Assembly: GCA_028291265.1 (NCBI GenBank)
Contig: JAQGIK010000128.1
Coordinates: forward strand, 1-63,349
Reading direction: 5' to 3'
Origin: Caulobacter sp.
Lineage (GTDB): Bacteria > Pseudomonadota > Alphaproteobacteria > Caulobacterales > Caulobacteraceae
Length of the DNA: 63,349 nucleotides
Shown here piece after piece: positions 43,181 through 52,579 of the stretch. The position numbers and the translations under genes were made by a program. The notes beneath the pieces are model-generated. The model did no database searches, had not been told where the DNA came from, and saw only the letters and a program-made list of their open reading frames with translations. How positions within the stretch are numbered: position 1 is the stretch's first letter; each line of letters opens with the position of its first letter.

Positions 43181-43212
43181 AAGGCGCCTGTCCCACGGGA
43201 CAGGCGCCTTTG
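43181..43212 (+). terminator. strong intrinsic terminator after the aldolase gene
   Basis: Perfect 13-bp stem AAGGCGCCTGTCC/GGACAGGCGCCTT with loop CACG, then TTTGTCC. It lies 34 bases after the stop. Confidence 0.88.
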
Positions 43213-43281
43213 TCCTTTGAGAATTTTGTTGCAGCGGTTCGCCTCGCCGCCGTTGAAAAACCGGCGGCGGACGGGCATTGG

Positions 43282-43313
43282 CAGCCTGTTTGTTTCAGCG
43301 TTGCAACAGGCTG
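43282..43313. promoter_or_regulatory. dyad upstream of the RND efflux operon
   Basis: CAGCCTGTT and AACAGGCTG form a perfect 9-bp inverted repeat with a 14-base centre, about 100 bases before the adaptor gene. A second hairpin (CGCCGCCG/CGGCGGCG) lies just upstream at 43244-43268. It might be a repressor site; no regulator gene is adjacent. Confidence 0.35.
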
Positions 43314-43410
43314 ACACGCGTTCGGAACGGGAAGCGGCTTTACAGGCGCAGCCCTTCATCCAGATAGCGCGTTCAACGACCGCTCGTGACTGAGCGCCCG
43401 GGAGTGTTTT

Positions 43411-44538
43411 GTGGTCCGTCGTCATTTCTTTCTGATCGCCGCCGGCGCGGTGCTGCTGCTGATGGTGATCCTCGGCGGCCTGAAGATGGCGACCGGCGGC
43501 GAGGCGGCCAAGGGCAAGGGCGGGCCGGGCGGCGGCGGACGGGCGGCCAGCGTGGCGCAGGTCGTGGTGGCCGAGCGCCCGTTCGCCGACAGGATCTCCG
43601 TGCTGGGCGTGGCCAAGGGCCGCCAGTCGGTGACCATCACCTCCGACACCGCCGAGCTGGTGACGGCCGTGCATTTCCGGGACGGCCAGGCGGTATCGCG
43701 CGGCCAGATCCTGGTCACCCTGAAGGCCACCGAACAGGACGCCGGCGTCGCCGAGGCCCAGGCCCGCGAAAACCAGGCGCAACGCGACTACGTCCGCTGG
43801 AAGACGCTTGCCGACAAGGGCATCGCCCCCCGCGCCACGGCCGAGCAGTATCTGGCGGCGCTGGAGACGGCGCGGGCCAGCACCGGCGCGGCCCGGGCCC
43901 GCAAGGGCGACCGGGTGATCCGGGCGCCGTTCGCCGGGGTCGTGGGCCTCAGCGACATCGCGCCGGGGGCTTTGATCAGCCCCGGATCGCCGATCGTCAG
44001 TCTCGATGACCTGGGCCTGATCCGCGTCGATTTCGACGTGCCGGACCGCTATGTCGCCGTGCTGAACCAGGGCTCGCCGATCGTGGCGACGCCGGACGCC
44101 TATCCCGACCAGGCCATCACCGGCCGCATCGCCCAGGTCGACACCCGCATCGACACCGCCACCCGCGCCATCACCGCCCGGGCCGAGTTCGCCAACGCCG
44201 GCGGCCGCATCAAGCCCGGCATGATGATGCGGGTGAACGTCGAGCACGGGCAGCGCTCGGCGGCGGCGGTGCCGGAAGCCGCCGTGCAGTACGAGGGCGA
44301 CCAGGCCTTCGTCTTCCTCATCGCCGCCGGCGACAAGGGCCAGGTGGCCCGCAAGACCCCGATCACGCCCGGCGTCAGCGAAGGCGGTTTCGTCGAAATC
44401 CGCGAAGGCGTGAAGGCCGGCGACAAGGTGGTGGCCGACGGCCTCAACCGCCTGCAGGACGGCCAGGCCGTGCGCGTCGGCGGTCGGCCAGGAGCAGGTG
44501 GCCCCAACGCCAAGGGCGCCGGCAAGGGGCCGCGCTGA
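43411..44538 (+). CDS. RND efflux periplasmic adaptor subunit
   Basis: 375 residues. N-terminal membrane anchor (about 5-25), Gly-rich linker, biotinyl-lipoyl-like half-motif SVTITSDTAELVTAVHFRDGQAV and its partner RVIRAPFAGVVGLSDI flanking a short helical hairpin, then beta-barrel and membrane-proximal domains. It links the inner-membrane pump to an outer-membrane channel. GTG start preceded by GGGAG. The ATG of the pump gene overlaps its stop (TGATG). No outer-membrane factor gene follows, so a shared TolC-type channel must be used. Confidence 0.93.
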   Translation: MVRRHFFLIAAGAVLLLMVILGGLKMATGGEAAKGKGGPGGGGRAASVAQVVVAERPFADRISVLGVAKGRQSVTITSDTAELVTAVHFRDGQAVSRGQILVTLKATEQDAGVAEAQARENQAQRDYVRWKTLADKGIAPRATAEQYLAALETARASTGAARARKGDRVIRAPFAGVVGLSDIAPGALISPGSPIVSLDDLGLIRVDFDVPDRYVAVLNQGSPIVATPDAYPDQAITGRIAQVDTRIDTATRAITARAEFANAGGRIKPGMMMRVNVEHGQRSAAAVPEAAVQYEGDQAFVFLIAAGDKGQVARKTPITPGVSEGGFVEIREGVKAGDKVVADGLNRLQDGQAVRVGGRPGAGGPNAKGAGKGPR

Positions 44539-47500
44539 TGCTTTCGGACCTTTCCGTCCGGCGGCCGATTTTCGCCGCCGTCGCCGCCATCATCCTCTGC
44601 GTCATCGGCCTCGCCGCCTTCGCCGCCCTGCCGATCCGCGAGCTGCCGAGCGTCGATCCGCCCGTGGTGTCGATCTCGACCAACTATCGCGGCGCCTCGG
44701 CCGAGGTCATCGAGGAGCGCATCACCCAGGTGATCGAGCGCCTGGTCTCCGGCGTGCAGGGCATCGACCGGGTCAACAGCTCAAGCCGCGACGGGGTCTC
44801 GCGGATCAACATCACCTTCACCCTGAAGACCGACCTGGAGACGGCCGCCAACGACGTGCGCGACACCGTCAGCCGGGTGCAGGCCCAGCTGCCCGAACAG
44901 GCCGACCCGCCGCAGATCGCCAAGGCCAACGCCGACTCCTCGCCGATCATCATCCTCAACATGACCTCCACGACGCTGAACGCGCTGGAGCTGGGCGACT
45001 ATGCCGACCGCTACCTGGTCGAGCGGCTGTCGACGATCCCGGGCGTGGCCACCGTCGGCCTGTACGGGGCGCCGCTGTATTCGATGCGCATCTGGCTGGA
45101 CGCCGACGCCATGGCGGCGCGCGGCCTGACGGTCGACGACGTCGAGACGGCGCTGAGCACCCAGAACGTCGAGCTGCCGGCCGGGGCGCTGGAAAGCCAG
45201 ACCAAGGACTTCACCATCCGCGTCAACCGCGGCTATTCGCGCCCCGAAGACTTCGCCAAGCTGCCGATCAAGGCCGGCACGACGGGCTCCAGCGCCACCT
45301 CGAGCGCGGCCTCCGGCGTCAACGGCGCCACCGGCGTGCCGACCACCGGCTCGGTCGACAGTCCCGGCCTCTCGAGCCCCGCCTATGTGGCCCGGCTCGG
45401 CGATATCGCCCGCATCGAGGAAGGGCCCGACGAGCGGCGCAAGCTGTTCCGCGGCAATGGCGTCGAGCAGATCGGCCTGGCCATGACCCGCCAGTCGCAG
45501 GCCAACGACCTGGAGATCGCCAAGCTGGTGACCAAGGAGGTGGAGACGGTCAACAAGACCCTGCCGGCCGGCACCAAGCTGATCATCGCCGTCGATTCCT
45601 CGAAGTTCACCTCCCAGGCCATCCACGAGGTGTGGATCACCATGGGCATCGCCCTGGCGCTGGTGGCCCTGGTCAACCTGGTGTTCCTGGGCAGCTGGCG
45701 GGCGGCGATCATCCCCTCGATCGTCGCGCCGATCTGCCTGATGTCGACCTTCATCGTGCTGGCCCCGATGGGCTTCTCGCTGAACCTGCTGACCCTGCTG
45801 GCCCTGGTGCTGTCCATCGGCCTGGTCGTCGACGACGCCATCGTCGTCGTCGAGAACATCCAGCGACGGGTGGACGAGGGCGAGCCGCCGACCGTGGCCG
45901 CCATGCGCGGCACGCGGCCGGTGTTCTTCGCCGTGGTCGCCACGACCATCGTGCTGATCAGCGTCTTCGCGCCGCTGATGTTCCTGCCCGGCTACATCGG
46001 CCGGCTGTTCGTCGAGCTGGCGGTGGCCATCGCTTCGGCTGTGGCCTTCTCCTGCCTGCTGGCGCTCAGCCTGTCGCCGATGATGTCGTCCAAGCTGCTG
46101 CGCAAGGAACACGGCGAAGGCTGGGTGGCGCGGCGCGTGGACGCCGGCATGGCCCGGCTGCGGGGCTCGTATCGCAATTCGCTCGACATGCTGCTGGGCA
46201 AGCGGGTCGCCAGCATCGGAGCCGGGGTGCTGGTGGTGGTGCTGCTGGGCCTGGCCGCGCTGCTGTTCAACACCGTGCCGCATGAACTGGTGCCCAACGA
46301 GGACCGCGGCCGCGTCGACATCTCGGCCACCGGCCCGGAGGGCTCGGGCTACGAATACACGCTGAAGGCCGCCATGCAGGTCGAGAAGCAGATGAAGAAG
46401 TACTACGACCAGGGCGAGGTCGAACGCTACCTGATCAGCGTGCCGCGCTTCGGCGCCAACCAGTTCAACAGCGGCAACGGCGTGCTGGTCATGAAGGACT
46501 GGGGCCATCGCAAGATGACCTCCGACGAGGTGGCGGCCGACCTCAACAAGTCGCTGGGCAGCATCACCGGCGTCCGCGCCGTGGCCAGCGTGCGCGGCCC
46601 CTTCCAGCGCGGCGGCGGCCAGGGCGGCGGCAGCAACGTCGACCTGATCGCGCTCGGCAACGACTACGGCGAGATCAACCGCTGGCTCCAGCCGATCCTC
46701 AAAGCCGCCGAGGCCAACCCGGGCCTGGCCCGGCCGCGCATCGACTACGAGCCCAACGCCCCGCGCCTGTCGGTCGACATCGACCGCGACAAGGCCGCGA
46801 CCCTCGGCGTGCCCGCCCAGTCGATCGGCCGGGTGCTGGAGACCATGTTCGGCTCGCGCAAGGTCGGCACCTACATCAAGAGCGGCCAGGAATACGACGT
46901 CATCGTCCAGAGCGACCTGGAAAAGCGCCGCACCATCGACGACCTCAACACCCTCTATGTGCGCTCGGGCTCGGGCCAGCTGGTGCCGTTGGCCAGCGTG
47001 GTGACCACCAAGGTGCGGGGCGACACCCCCGACCGGCCGCGCGTTGACCGGCTGCGCGCCATCACCCTGACCATGCAGCTGAACCCCGGCTACACGGTCG
47101 CCGACGCGGTGAAGTTCCTGCAGGACGAGTCGGCAAAACAGACCAGCGGCGGCGTCACCGTCGCCTGGGGCGGCCAGGCCCGCGACTATCTCGAGGCCTC
47201 AGGCGGGGTGGCCATCGCCTTCGGCCTGGCCCTGCTGCTGGTCTTCCTGGTGCTGGCGGCGCAGTTCGAAAGCTGGATCCACCCGGCGGTGATCATGCTG
47301 ACCGTGCCGTTGGCGGCGCTGGGCGGCCTGTTCGGGCTGCTGATCACCGGCTCGACGATCAACACCTACAGCCAGATCGGGCTGGTCATCCTGATCGGCA
47401 TCGCGGCCAAGAACGGCATCCTGATCGTCGAGTTCGCCAACCAGATGCGCGACGAGGGCAAGTCGATCCGCGACGCGGTGATCGAGGCCGCCTCGCTGCG

Positions 47501-47765
47501 CCTGCGTCCCATCGTCATGACCAGCATCTCGGCCGCCTTCGGGGCCCTGCCGCTGATCCTGTGGAGCGGGGCCGGGGCCGAGAGCCGCAAGACCATCGGC
47601 GTGGTGATCTTCTTCGGCGTGCTGGTCTCGACCATGCTGACGCTGTTCGTGGTGCCGGTGTTCTACAACATGCTGGCCCGGTTCACGAAGTCGCCGGAGT
47701 TCACGGCCAAGCAGATCGAGGCCTTCGAGGAACAGGAAGAGGTCCTCAAGAAGGCCGCCGAATAG
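44538..47765 (+). CDS. RND family efflux permease (AcrB/MexF type)
   Basis: 1075 residues, inner membrane, 12 helices. The proton-relay pair D432-D433 lies in LSIGLVVDDAIVVVEN, equivalent to D407/D408 of AcrB. LFVELAVAIASAVAFS and the GIAAKNGILIVEFANQM segment in the second half are typical. The periplasmic domain has an extra Ser/Gly/Thr-rich stretch at about 246-282, which explains the 25-residue shift of the Asp pair relative to AcrB. With the adaptor upstream this is a drug/solute efflux pump; substrates are unknown. Confidence 0.95.
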   Translation: MLSDLSVRRPIFAAVAAIILCVIGLAAFAALPIRELPSVDPPVVSISTNYRGASAEVIEERITQVIERLVSGVQGIDRVNSSSRDGVSRINITFTLKTDLETAANDVRDTVSRVQAQLPEQADPPQIAKANADSSPIIILNMTSTTLNALELGDYADRYLVERLSTIPGVATVGLYGAPLYSMRIWLDADAMAARGLTVDDVETALSTQNVELPAGALESQTKDFTIRVNRGYSRPEDFAKLPIKAGTTGSSATSSAASGVNGATGVPTTGSVDSPGLSSPAYVARLGDIARIEEGPDERRKLFRGNGVEQIGLAMTRQSQANDLEIAKLVTKEVETVNKTLPAGTKLIIAVDSSKFTSQAIHEVWITMGIALALVALVNLVFLGSWRAAIIPSIVAPICLMSTFIVLAPMGFSLNLLTLLALVLSIGLVVDDAIVVVENIQRRVDEGEPPTVAAMRGTRPVFFAVVATTIVLISVFAPLMFLPGYIGRLFVELAVAIASAVAFSCLLALSLSPMMSSKLLRKEHGEGWVARRVDAGMARLRGSYRNSLDMLLGKRVASIGAGVLVVVLLGLAALLFNTVPHELVPNEDRGRVDISATGPEGSGYEYTLKAAMQVEKQMKKYYDQGEVERYLISVPRFGANQFNSGNGVLVMKDWGHRKMTSDEVAADLNKSLGSITGVRAVASVRGPFQRGGGQGGGSNVDLIALGNDYGEINRWLQPILKAAEANPGLARPRIDYEPNAPRLSVDIDRDKAATLGVPAQSIGRVLETMFGSRKVGTYIKSGQEYDVIVQSDLEKRRTIDDLNTLYVRSGSGQLVPLASVVTTKVRGDTPDRPRVDRLRAITLTMQLNPGYTVADAVKFLQDESAKQTSGGVTVAWGGQARDYLEASGGVAIAFGLALLLVFLVLAAQFESWIHPAVIMLTVPLAALGGLFGLLITGSTINTYSQIGLVILIGIAAKNGILIVEFANQMRDEGKSIRDAVIEAASLRLRPIVMTSISAAFGALPLILWSGAGAESRKTIGVVIFFGVLVSTMLTLFVVPVFYNMLARFTKSPEFTAKQIEAFEEQEEVLKKAAE

Positions 47766-47766
47766 C

Positions 47767-49305
47767 TTAGTCGGGGGTGCGCAGCCGCTCCAGGATCTGC
47801 TTGTCGGTGCGCCGCAGGGCGAGGGTGGCGACGGCGGCCAGCACGGCCGGCACGATGGCCCACAGCATCTGGGCGGCGGCCAGGAAGGTCGCCCCGGCGA
47901 TCAGGCCGCCGACCAGCAGGATGGGGATGACCAGCAGCCAGTGAACATTGCCGCGCCGCCGGAAGTCGGCCCGGCGGCCGGGGCGCTGGTACCAGATATT
48001 GAGCATGCCGCTGGCCCAGGCCGAGCAGAAGGCGCCGACGGCGGCCACGGCGCCGGTCCAGGGCGACCAGATACCGACCGCGACGATCGGCAGAATGACC
48101 AGGGCGAGCGTGGGCAGCAGGCCGGCCCACAGCTTGGCGCGGGTGATGACCGACATGGCGGTGGGCGAGGCGACCAGCAGGTCGGGTGAGTCCTCGGCCG
48201 AGACGGTGATCCAGGTGAAGCTGGACGACAGTTGGCCGGCCATCAGGGCCAGGGCCGCCGCGCCGCCGGGCAGCAGCAGGCTGTGGCCCGAGCTGGCGTT
48301 GCGCACGAAGACGAAGGCCAGCGGCAGCATGTAGAAGACGCGCAGCAGCACCTGGCTGAACAGGGCGATGTCGCGGAACAGCAGGCGCAGTTCCTTGCGC
48401 AGGGTGGCGGCGAAGGCCCCGGCCGCGAAGGCGCCGGTCTTGCCGGCCTTGCGCTTCGAGGCGTCGCTGCCGACGGCGATGGCGGCGTCCCTGGCGAAGC
48501 GGCGGCCGAGCCCCTGGGTGACCAGCAGGAAGGCGCCCAGGCAGACGCCGACGACGATCAGCAGGGGGATGGGCTCTCCGAGGGCGGCACGCAGCAGGAG
48601 GTCGGCCTGGGGCGGCAGGTCGAGGTGCTTTTCGCCGGTAGCGTAGTCGCGGATCCAGCCCCAGCGGCCATAGTCCGTGTCCACATTGTTCAGGAGCCTG
48701 GGCAGCTGGGAGACCAGGAAGACGCTGGCGCCGATTAGCGCCGATAGCACCTGGGCCAAGACGCGGGTGCGGCGGGGGCCGAGCAAGCGAAACAGGACGG
48801 TAGTGAGCAACAAGCCAGCGGCGCTGGACAACAGGCCTAGCGACAGCAGCACCGGCAGGATGGCCAGCAGCTGGGGCATCGCCAGCACGGCGATGGGGAT
48901 CACCAGACCGAAGGCGATGAACAGCCAGAAGATGGTGACGCTGAAGGCGATGCCGGCGAAGCGCACGGCGAGGATTTTTCGCGCCGGGATCGGCGAGGAG
49001 AATAGCAGGTCGAGATCGTCGCGCAGGTAGAGCACCTGGGCAGCCCGGGCCAAAGTCGAGGAGACCATGATGCTGAACATCACCAGCACCACCAGGTCGG
49101 TGACGGCGATCACCCTCGGGTCGATCGGCGGCAGACCGGTCTCGCGGACTACGAGGCCAAGGCCGACGCCACAGGCCAGCAGGGCGCCCATGAAGACCAC
49201 CAGCATGACCAGCTGGAAGACCCGCGCCTTGTCCCGCTGCATCTCGCGCAGCACCATGCGCAGCTCGTGCAGGGCGAGCCAGGGGATGGAACCGGCCCTG
49301 AACAT
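47767..49305 (-). CDS. ABC transporter permease (exporter/ABC-2 type)
   Basis: 512 residues with about 12 hydrophobic segments, including LVMLVVFMGALLACGVGLGL and VILPIVAVGIWSPW. A cytoplasmic stretch with RKAGKTGAFAAGAF separates two halves. The fold resembles large ABC-2-type exporter permeases paired with a single ATPase. ATG 49305 overlaps the stop of the ATPase gene, so both are one unit. Its 3' end lies one base from the RND permease stop (convergent). The substrate is unknown. Confidence 0.85.
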   Translation of the reverse strand: MFRAGSIPWLALHELRMVLREMQRDKARVFQLVMLVVFMGALLACGVGLGLVVRETGLPPIDPRVIAVTDLVVLVMFSIMVSSTLARAAQVLYLRDDLDLLFSSPIPARKILAVRFAGIAFSVTIFWLFIAFGLVIPIAVLAMPQLLAILPVLLSLGLLSSAAGLLLTTVLFRLLGPRRTRVLAQVLSALIGASVFLVSQLPRLLNNVDTDYGRWGWIRDYATGEKHLDLPPQADLLLRAALGEPIPLLIVVGVCLGAFLLVTQGLGRRFARDAAIAVGSDASKRKAGKTGAFAAGAFAATLRKELRLLFRDIALFSQVLLRVFYMLPLAFVFVRNASSGHSLLLPGGAAALALMAGQLSSSFTWITVSAEDSPDLLVASPTAMSVITRAKLWAGLLPTLALVILPIVAVGIWSPWTGAVAAVGAFCSAWASGMLNIWYQRPGRRADFRRRGNVHWLLVIPILLVGGLIAGATFLAAAQMLWAIVPAVLAAVATLALRRTDKQILERLRTPD

Positions 49306-50045
49306 CAGACGGTCGCCGGTTCGGTGAGCTGCAGGAACAGGTCTTCGAGACTGGCGGCGCTCCGGCCACCAAGGGCCCGCAGCTCTTCGAGGTTGCCCTC
49401 GGCGAGCAGCCGGCCGCCCTGGATGATGCCGATGCGGTCGGCCATGCGCTCGGCGACCTCGAGGATGTGGGTGGTCAGGATCACCGTGCCGCCCTGGCGA
49501 ACCCGCTCCTGCAGCACGTCCTTGACCTGCCGGGCCATGGCCGCGTCGAGGCCGGTCAGCGGCTCGTCGAGCATGAGCAGCTTGGGGTCGTGGATCAGGG
49601 CGCCGGCCAGGGCCGTCTTCTGCTTCATGCCGCGCGAAAAGCCTTCGCAGCGCTGGGCCCGCTCTTCCCAGAGACCGAGCCACTTGAGCAGTTCTTCCGC
49701 CTTGGCCCGGGCCGTCTTGCCGTCGACGCCCCACAGGCCGGCGACGAACTCCAGGTACTCCATCGGGTTGAGCCGGTCGTAGAGCATCGGCTCGTCCGGA
49801 GCCCAGGCGGTGATGGCCTTGGCGGCGGCCGGATCGCGCAGGGCGTCGATGCCGAAGACGCTGATCGACCCGCTGGTCGGGGCCAGCAGGCCGGCGACCA
49901 TGCGCAGGGTGGTGGTCTTGCCGGCGCCGTTGGGGCCAAGCAGGGCGTAGAGCTCGCCCGATCGCACCGTCAGGTCGAGGTCGGCGACGGCCGCCTTGCC
50001 GCCGAAGGTCTTGTTCAGGCGGCTCAGCACAAGGGCGTCGGTCAC
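49305..50045 (-). CDS. ABC transporter ATP-binding protein
   Basis: 246 residues. Walker A GPNGAGKT at 37-44, Q-loop region replaced by TAWAPDEPMLYDRLNPMEYL, signature GFSRGMKQKTALAGAL, Walker B LLMLDEPLTGLD and the H-loop TTHILEVAE. The C-terminal LRALGGRSAASLEDLFLQLT is typical of exporter ATPases such as CcmA/NatA type. GTG start at 50045. It is translated just ahead of its permease. Divergent from the transketolase-like gene. Confidence 0.93.
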   Translation of the reverse strand: MTDALVLSRLNKTFGGKAAVADLDLTVRSGELYALLGPNGAGKTTTLRMVAGLLAPTSGSISVFGIDALRDPAAAKAITAWAPDEPMLYDRLNPMEYLEFVAGLWGVDGKTARAKAEELLKWLGLWEERAQRCEGFSRGMKQKTALAGALIHDPKLLMLDEPLTGLDAAMARQVKDVLQERVRQGGTVILTTHILEVAERMADRIGIIQGGRLLAEGNLEELRALGGRSAASLEDLFLQLTEPATV

Positions 50046-50224
50046 GGGGCGGTACGGCCTCTCAAAGGATCAGGAACCCGTTATGGCCCAAGCCTTCGGT
50101 CGTCGCTAGAGGCCCGAAGCCGGCCTGCCGTCGACTGTGCGGGGGCGGACGCCGCAGCGGTAGCGTTTGCTTGTCGCCGCGCCTATGAAGGGTCGAATTC
50201 TTCGGCTTTGGATGGCGTTTGAGC

Positions 50225-52579
50225 ATGGATGACGGATCGGCGAGCCCCGAGCGGCAGGACATCGCCCTCTTGCGGCGGTTGGAAGAGCGGGTGCTCTGGC
50301 TGGCCAGCTGGACGATCCACAACGCCAACCATCTGCGCGAGAGCCGCGATGGCTTGAAGGTCGGCGGCCACCAGGCCAGCTGCGCCTCGATGACGACCTT
50401 GATGACGGCGCTCTATTTCCGGACCCTGCGGCCGCAGGACCGGGTGGCGGTCAAGCCGCACGCCAGCCCGGTGTTCCACGCCATCCAGCACCTGTTCGGC
50501 CGCCAGACCCTCGACCAGCTGCAGCGCTTCCGGTCGCTCGGCGGGGCGCAGTCCTATCCCTCGCGGACCAAGGACATCGACGACGTCGACTTCTCGACCG
50601 GTTCGGTGGGCCTGGGCGTGGCGATGACCGCCTTCGCCAGCCTGACGCAGGACTATCTGGCGGCGCGCGGGGCGGTGAAGCCGGACGCCATGGGCCGGAT
50701 GATCTCGCTGCTGGGCGACGCCGAGCTGGACGAGGGCAACATCTACGAGGCCCTGATCGAGGCCTGCAAACACGACGTCCGCAACACCTGGTGGATCGTC
50801 GACTACAACCGCCAGAGCCTCGATGCGACGACCTCGGACCGGATGTTCACCCGCTATGGCGAGATCTTCGAGGCCGCCGGCTGGCGGGTCGAGACGCTGA
50901 AGTGGTCGAAGCGCCAGCTGGCCGCCTTCGCGCGGCCCGGCGGCGAGGCGCTGCGGACCTGGATCGAGACGGCGCCGAACGATCTCTACTCGGCCCTGAC
51001 CTACCAAGGGGGCAAGGCCTGGCGCGAGCGGCTCGGCGTCGATCTGGCGGGCGACAGGAAGGCCCTGAAGCTGATCGAGGGCTACAGTGACGACGACCTG
51101 GCCATGGTGATGACCGAACTGGGCGGCCATTGCCTGGAAACCATCCTCGAGGCCTTCGAGCGGGCGGCCGAGGACGACGCGCCGCGCTTCTTCATCGCCT
51201 ACACGGTCAAGGGCTGGCGGCTGCCGTTCCAGGGCCACAAGGACAACCATTCGGGCCTGATGACGCCGACCCAGATCGGCGAGCTGCGTGGACGCCTCGG
51301 CGTGGTCGAGGGCGAGGAGTGGGACATCTTCTCCGGCCTCGGCGACAACGAACGCACGGCCCTGCGCCATACCGTCGACACCGCCCCGTTCGCGGCCCGC
51401 AAGGATGGCCGCAAGGTCGCGCCGACCGTGGCCCTGCCGAGCGCCGACGAGCTGCTGGTGGCGGTCGAGGGCGGCGGCGAGCAGTCGACCCAGGCCGCCT
51501 TCGGCAAGGTGATGTTCGAGATCGCCAAGCGGACCGACGACTTCTCGGGGCGGGTGGTGACCACCTCGCCGGACGTGACGGTGTCGACCAACCTCGGCGG
51601 CTTCGTGAACCGGCGCGGCGTCTTCCACCGCCGGGCCCATGAGGACGTCTTCAAGAACCGGCGCATTCCCTCGGCCCAGGTCTGGTCGATGGTCCAGACC
51701 GGCCAGCACGTCGAGTTGGGCATCGCCGAGAACAACCTGTTCATCGCCCTGGCGGCGCTGGGGCTGTCGTCGTCGGTGTTCGGCGAGCGGCTGTTCCCGG
51801 TCGGCACCCTGTACGACCCCTTCATCGCCCGCGGCCTCGATGCCCTCAACTACGCCTGCTACCAGGACGCCCGCTTCCTCTTGGTGGCGACGCCCAGCGG
51901 CCTGACCCTGGCCCCCGAGGGCGGCGCCCACCAGTCGATCGGCACCCCGTTGATCGGCATGAGCCAGCCGGGCCTCGACAGCTACGAGCCGGCCTTCGCC
52001 GACGAGACGGCGGTGCTGATGGCCCACGCCTTCGACCGCATCCAGCGCGAGGACGGCGGCTCGACCTACCTGCGCCTGTCGACCCGCAGTCTGACGCAGC
52101 CCGCGCGGGCCGACGACGCCTGGCGCGCCGGCGTCATCGCGGGCGCCTACTGGATGAAGTCGCCGGCCCCGGGCGCGCGCATGGCGTTGGTCTACAGCGG
52201 GGCCATCGCGCCCGAGGCCCTGGCCGCCTTCGAGGCCATCCTCGAAGACCTGCCCGAGGCCGGCCTGCTGGCCGTCACCTCGCCCGACGTGCTGCACGCC
52301 GACTGGACCGCCGCCGGCCGGGCCCGCTGGACGGGCGGCGAGGCGCGAACCTCGACCGCCGAGCGGCTGCTGGAGCCGCTGGCGGCCGATGCGGTGCTGG
52401 TGACGGTGCTGGACGGCTCGCCGGCGGCGCTGTCCTGGCTGGGCTCGGTGCGCGGCCAGCGGGTGCGGGCGCTGGGCATGGAGAGCTTCGGCCAGTCGGG
52501 CGACCTGCCGGACCTCTACGCCAAGTACCGCCTGGACGCCGACGCCATCGTCGACGCCTGCGCCGACCTGCTGGTCTAG
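50225..52579 (+). CDS. transketolase-like protein (AceE-related thiamine diphosphate enzyme)
   Basis: 784 residues. The N-terminal ThDP-binding half has KPHASPVFHAIQHLFG, GSVGLGVAMTAFASL and the GDAELDEGNIYEALIEA magnesium/ThDP motif (GDxE...N). The middle domain contains TSPDVTVSTNLGGFVNRRG and HVELGIAENNLFIALAALG, where the Glu activates ThDP. Overall layout resembles the homodimeric pyruvate dehydrogenase E1 (AceE) but it is about 100 residues shorter, and no lipoyl E2 or E3 gene is adjacent. The reaction is therefore uncertain: a 2-oxoacid or ketol-transfer reaction. ATG 50225 is preferred to TTG 50219. Confidence 0.85.
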   Translation: MDDGSASPERQDIALLRRLEERVLWLASWTIHNANHLRESRDGLKVGGHQASCASMTTLMTALYFRTLRPQDRVAVKPHASPVFHAIQHLFGRQTLDQLQRFRSLGGAQSYPSRTKDIDDVDFSTGSVGLGVAMTAFASLTQDYLAARGAVKPDAMGRMISLLGDAELDEGNIYEALIEACKHDVRNTWWIVDYNRQSLDATTSDRMFTRYGEIFEAAGWRVETLKWSKRQLAAFARPGGEALRTWIETAPNDLYSALTYQGGKAWRERLGVDLAGDRKALKLIEGYSDDDLAMVMTELGGHCLETILEAFERAAEDDAPRFFIAYTVKGWRLPFQGHKDNHSGLMTPTQIGELRGRLGVVEGEEWDIFSGLGDNERTALRHTVDTAPFAARKDGRKVAPTVALPSADELLVAVEGGGEQSTQAAFGKVMFEIAKRTDDFSGRVVTTSPDVTVSTNLGGFVNRRGVFHRRAHEDVFKNRRIPSAQVWSMVQTGQHVELGIAENNLFIALAALGLSSSVFGERLFPVGTLYDPFIARGLDALNYACYQDARFLLVATPSGLTLAPEGGAHQSIGTPLIGMSQPGLDSYEPAFADETAVLMAHAFDRIQREDGGSTYLRLSTRSLTQPARADDAWRAGVIAGAYWMKSPAPGARMALVYSGAIAPEALAAFEAILEDLPEAGLLAVTSPDVLHADWTAAGRARWTGGEARTSTAERLLEPLAADAVLVTVLDGSPAALSWLGSVRGQRVRALGMESFGQSGDLPDLYAKYRLDADAIVDACADLLV

